Shown: one piece after another, positions 5,979 to 6,193 of the stretch
How the letters are laid out: each line of letters opens with the position of its first letter
How positions within the stretch are numbered: the first letter of the stretch is position 1
Assembly (NCBI GenBank): GCA_030606095.1
Contig: JAUWHC010000177.1
Coordinates: 1-6,193 of the forward strand
Source: Promethearchaeota archaeon
GTDB taxonomy: Archaea; Asgardarchaeota; Lokiarchaeia; Sigyniarchaeales; SOKP01
Reading direction: 5' to 3'
Length of the DNA: 6,193 nucleotides
Notes under the pieces: generated by a model
Told to the model about the DNA's origin: nothing
Database searches by the model: none
The model's input: the letters and a program-made list of their open reading frames with translations, nothing else
Made by a program: the position numbers and the translations under genes

Positions 5979-6193
5979 ATTACGAAGAATAAGAATAAAA
6001 AAGAAGAGATTTTAAATAAAGCATTTGAGTTGGGGAAAAAGTACGAGCAAGAATGTACTGGGTGCGCTCAAACGGCAGTTGCGGCGATTTTTGAATCGTT
6101 AGGAATCTGGAACGAAGATGTTTTTCGAGCTGCTAGCGGTTTAGCCGATGGTTTGGGTTTAACGGGCGATGGTTCTTGTGGCGCGCTTGTTGG
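5979..6193 (+). CDS. C_GCAxxG_C_C family protein, partial (right edge)
   Basis: The frame gives KKEEILNKAFELGKKYEQ, then ECTGCAQTAVAAIFESLG, and later LTGDGSCGALVG before the edge. This is the N-terminal half of the C_GCAxxG_C_C family: first Cys, then GCA, then the GxCGA cysteine. The family is a putative redox or metal-binding group common in anaerobes, of unknown exact function. The start is uncertain. In frame there is no ATG, GTG or TTG between the stop at 5973 and EEIL; ATT at 5979 would give a family-like MTKNKNKKEEIL. The ATG at 5968 is in another frame and stops after 15 codons. One extra A in the A6 run at 5997-6002 would join it to this frame. The DNA is about 50% GC, far above the gap before it. 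The 3' end lies outside the window. Confidence 0.8.
   Translation, partial: MTKNKNKKEEILNKAFELGKKYEQECTGCAQTAVAAIFESLGIWNEDVFRAASGLADGLGLTGDGSCGALV

Noticed and set aside
1..6193. CRISPR array, tRNA or rRNA gene, insertion-sequence ends
   Set aside because: I saw no regularly spaced repeats, no cloverleaf-like GGTTC segment, no rRNA motif, and no transposase or long terminal inverted repeats.

Overview
The window looks like a piece of an archaeal genome, most likely an Asgard (Lokiarchaeota/Promethearchaeota-like) lineage. The main clue is the 145-residue protein at 782-1219, which has the strand/helix order of the small roadblock/longin-like proteins common in Asgard genomes. Supporting clues are a small five-cysteine protein of a kind seen in methanogens and other anaerobic archaea, a C_GCAxxG_C_C redox-type protein, a VapBC pair, TATA-like boxes about 25 bases from start codons, and almost no Shine-Dalgarno sites. 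The assignment is inference; no rRNA or tRNA gene is present.

Layout, left to right. At 1-774 (+) is the 3' end of a larger gene: a beta-propeller-like tail followed by two winged-helix-like repeats. Seven bases beyond it, convergent, is the longin/roadblock-like gene (782-1219, -). A short spacer holding a 17-base direct repeat leads to the five-cysteine protein (1319-1516, +), whose end overlaps a COG1237-type metallo-beta-lactamase-fold hydrolase (1508-2197, -). The 599-base gap at 2198-2796 holds the frame-broken remains of a winged-helix regulator (about 2317-2666) and a hairpin with a T-run. A VapBC toxin-antitoxin operon follows (2797-3452, -), with a perfect inverted repeat at its start.

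The right half is the least ordinary part. A 531-residue unrecognised membrane-anchored protein (3650-5245, +) has an open, coding-like frame that runs another 49 codons upstream without a start codon. Its base composition falls sharply inside the gene, from about 45-53% to about 20-30% GC. Nine bases later comes a 163-residue protein with an HNH-like HPLTG...ELHH pattern (5255-5746, +). The window ends in a partial C_GCAxxG_C_C gene whose start is unclear.

The window alternates between blocks near 40-50% GC (1-774 in part, about 3540-4250, 6000-6193) and blocks at 20-30% GC. Together with a start-less reading frame, a toxin-antitoxin pair and a broken regulator, this suggests an accessory region built by successive insertions and deletions. 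The best candidate for something undescribed is the chimeric gene plus its HNH-like partner. It resembles a conserved front half with a swapped low-GC tail and companion gene, as in polymorphic effector loci, but the function cannot be read from the sequence.
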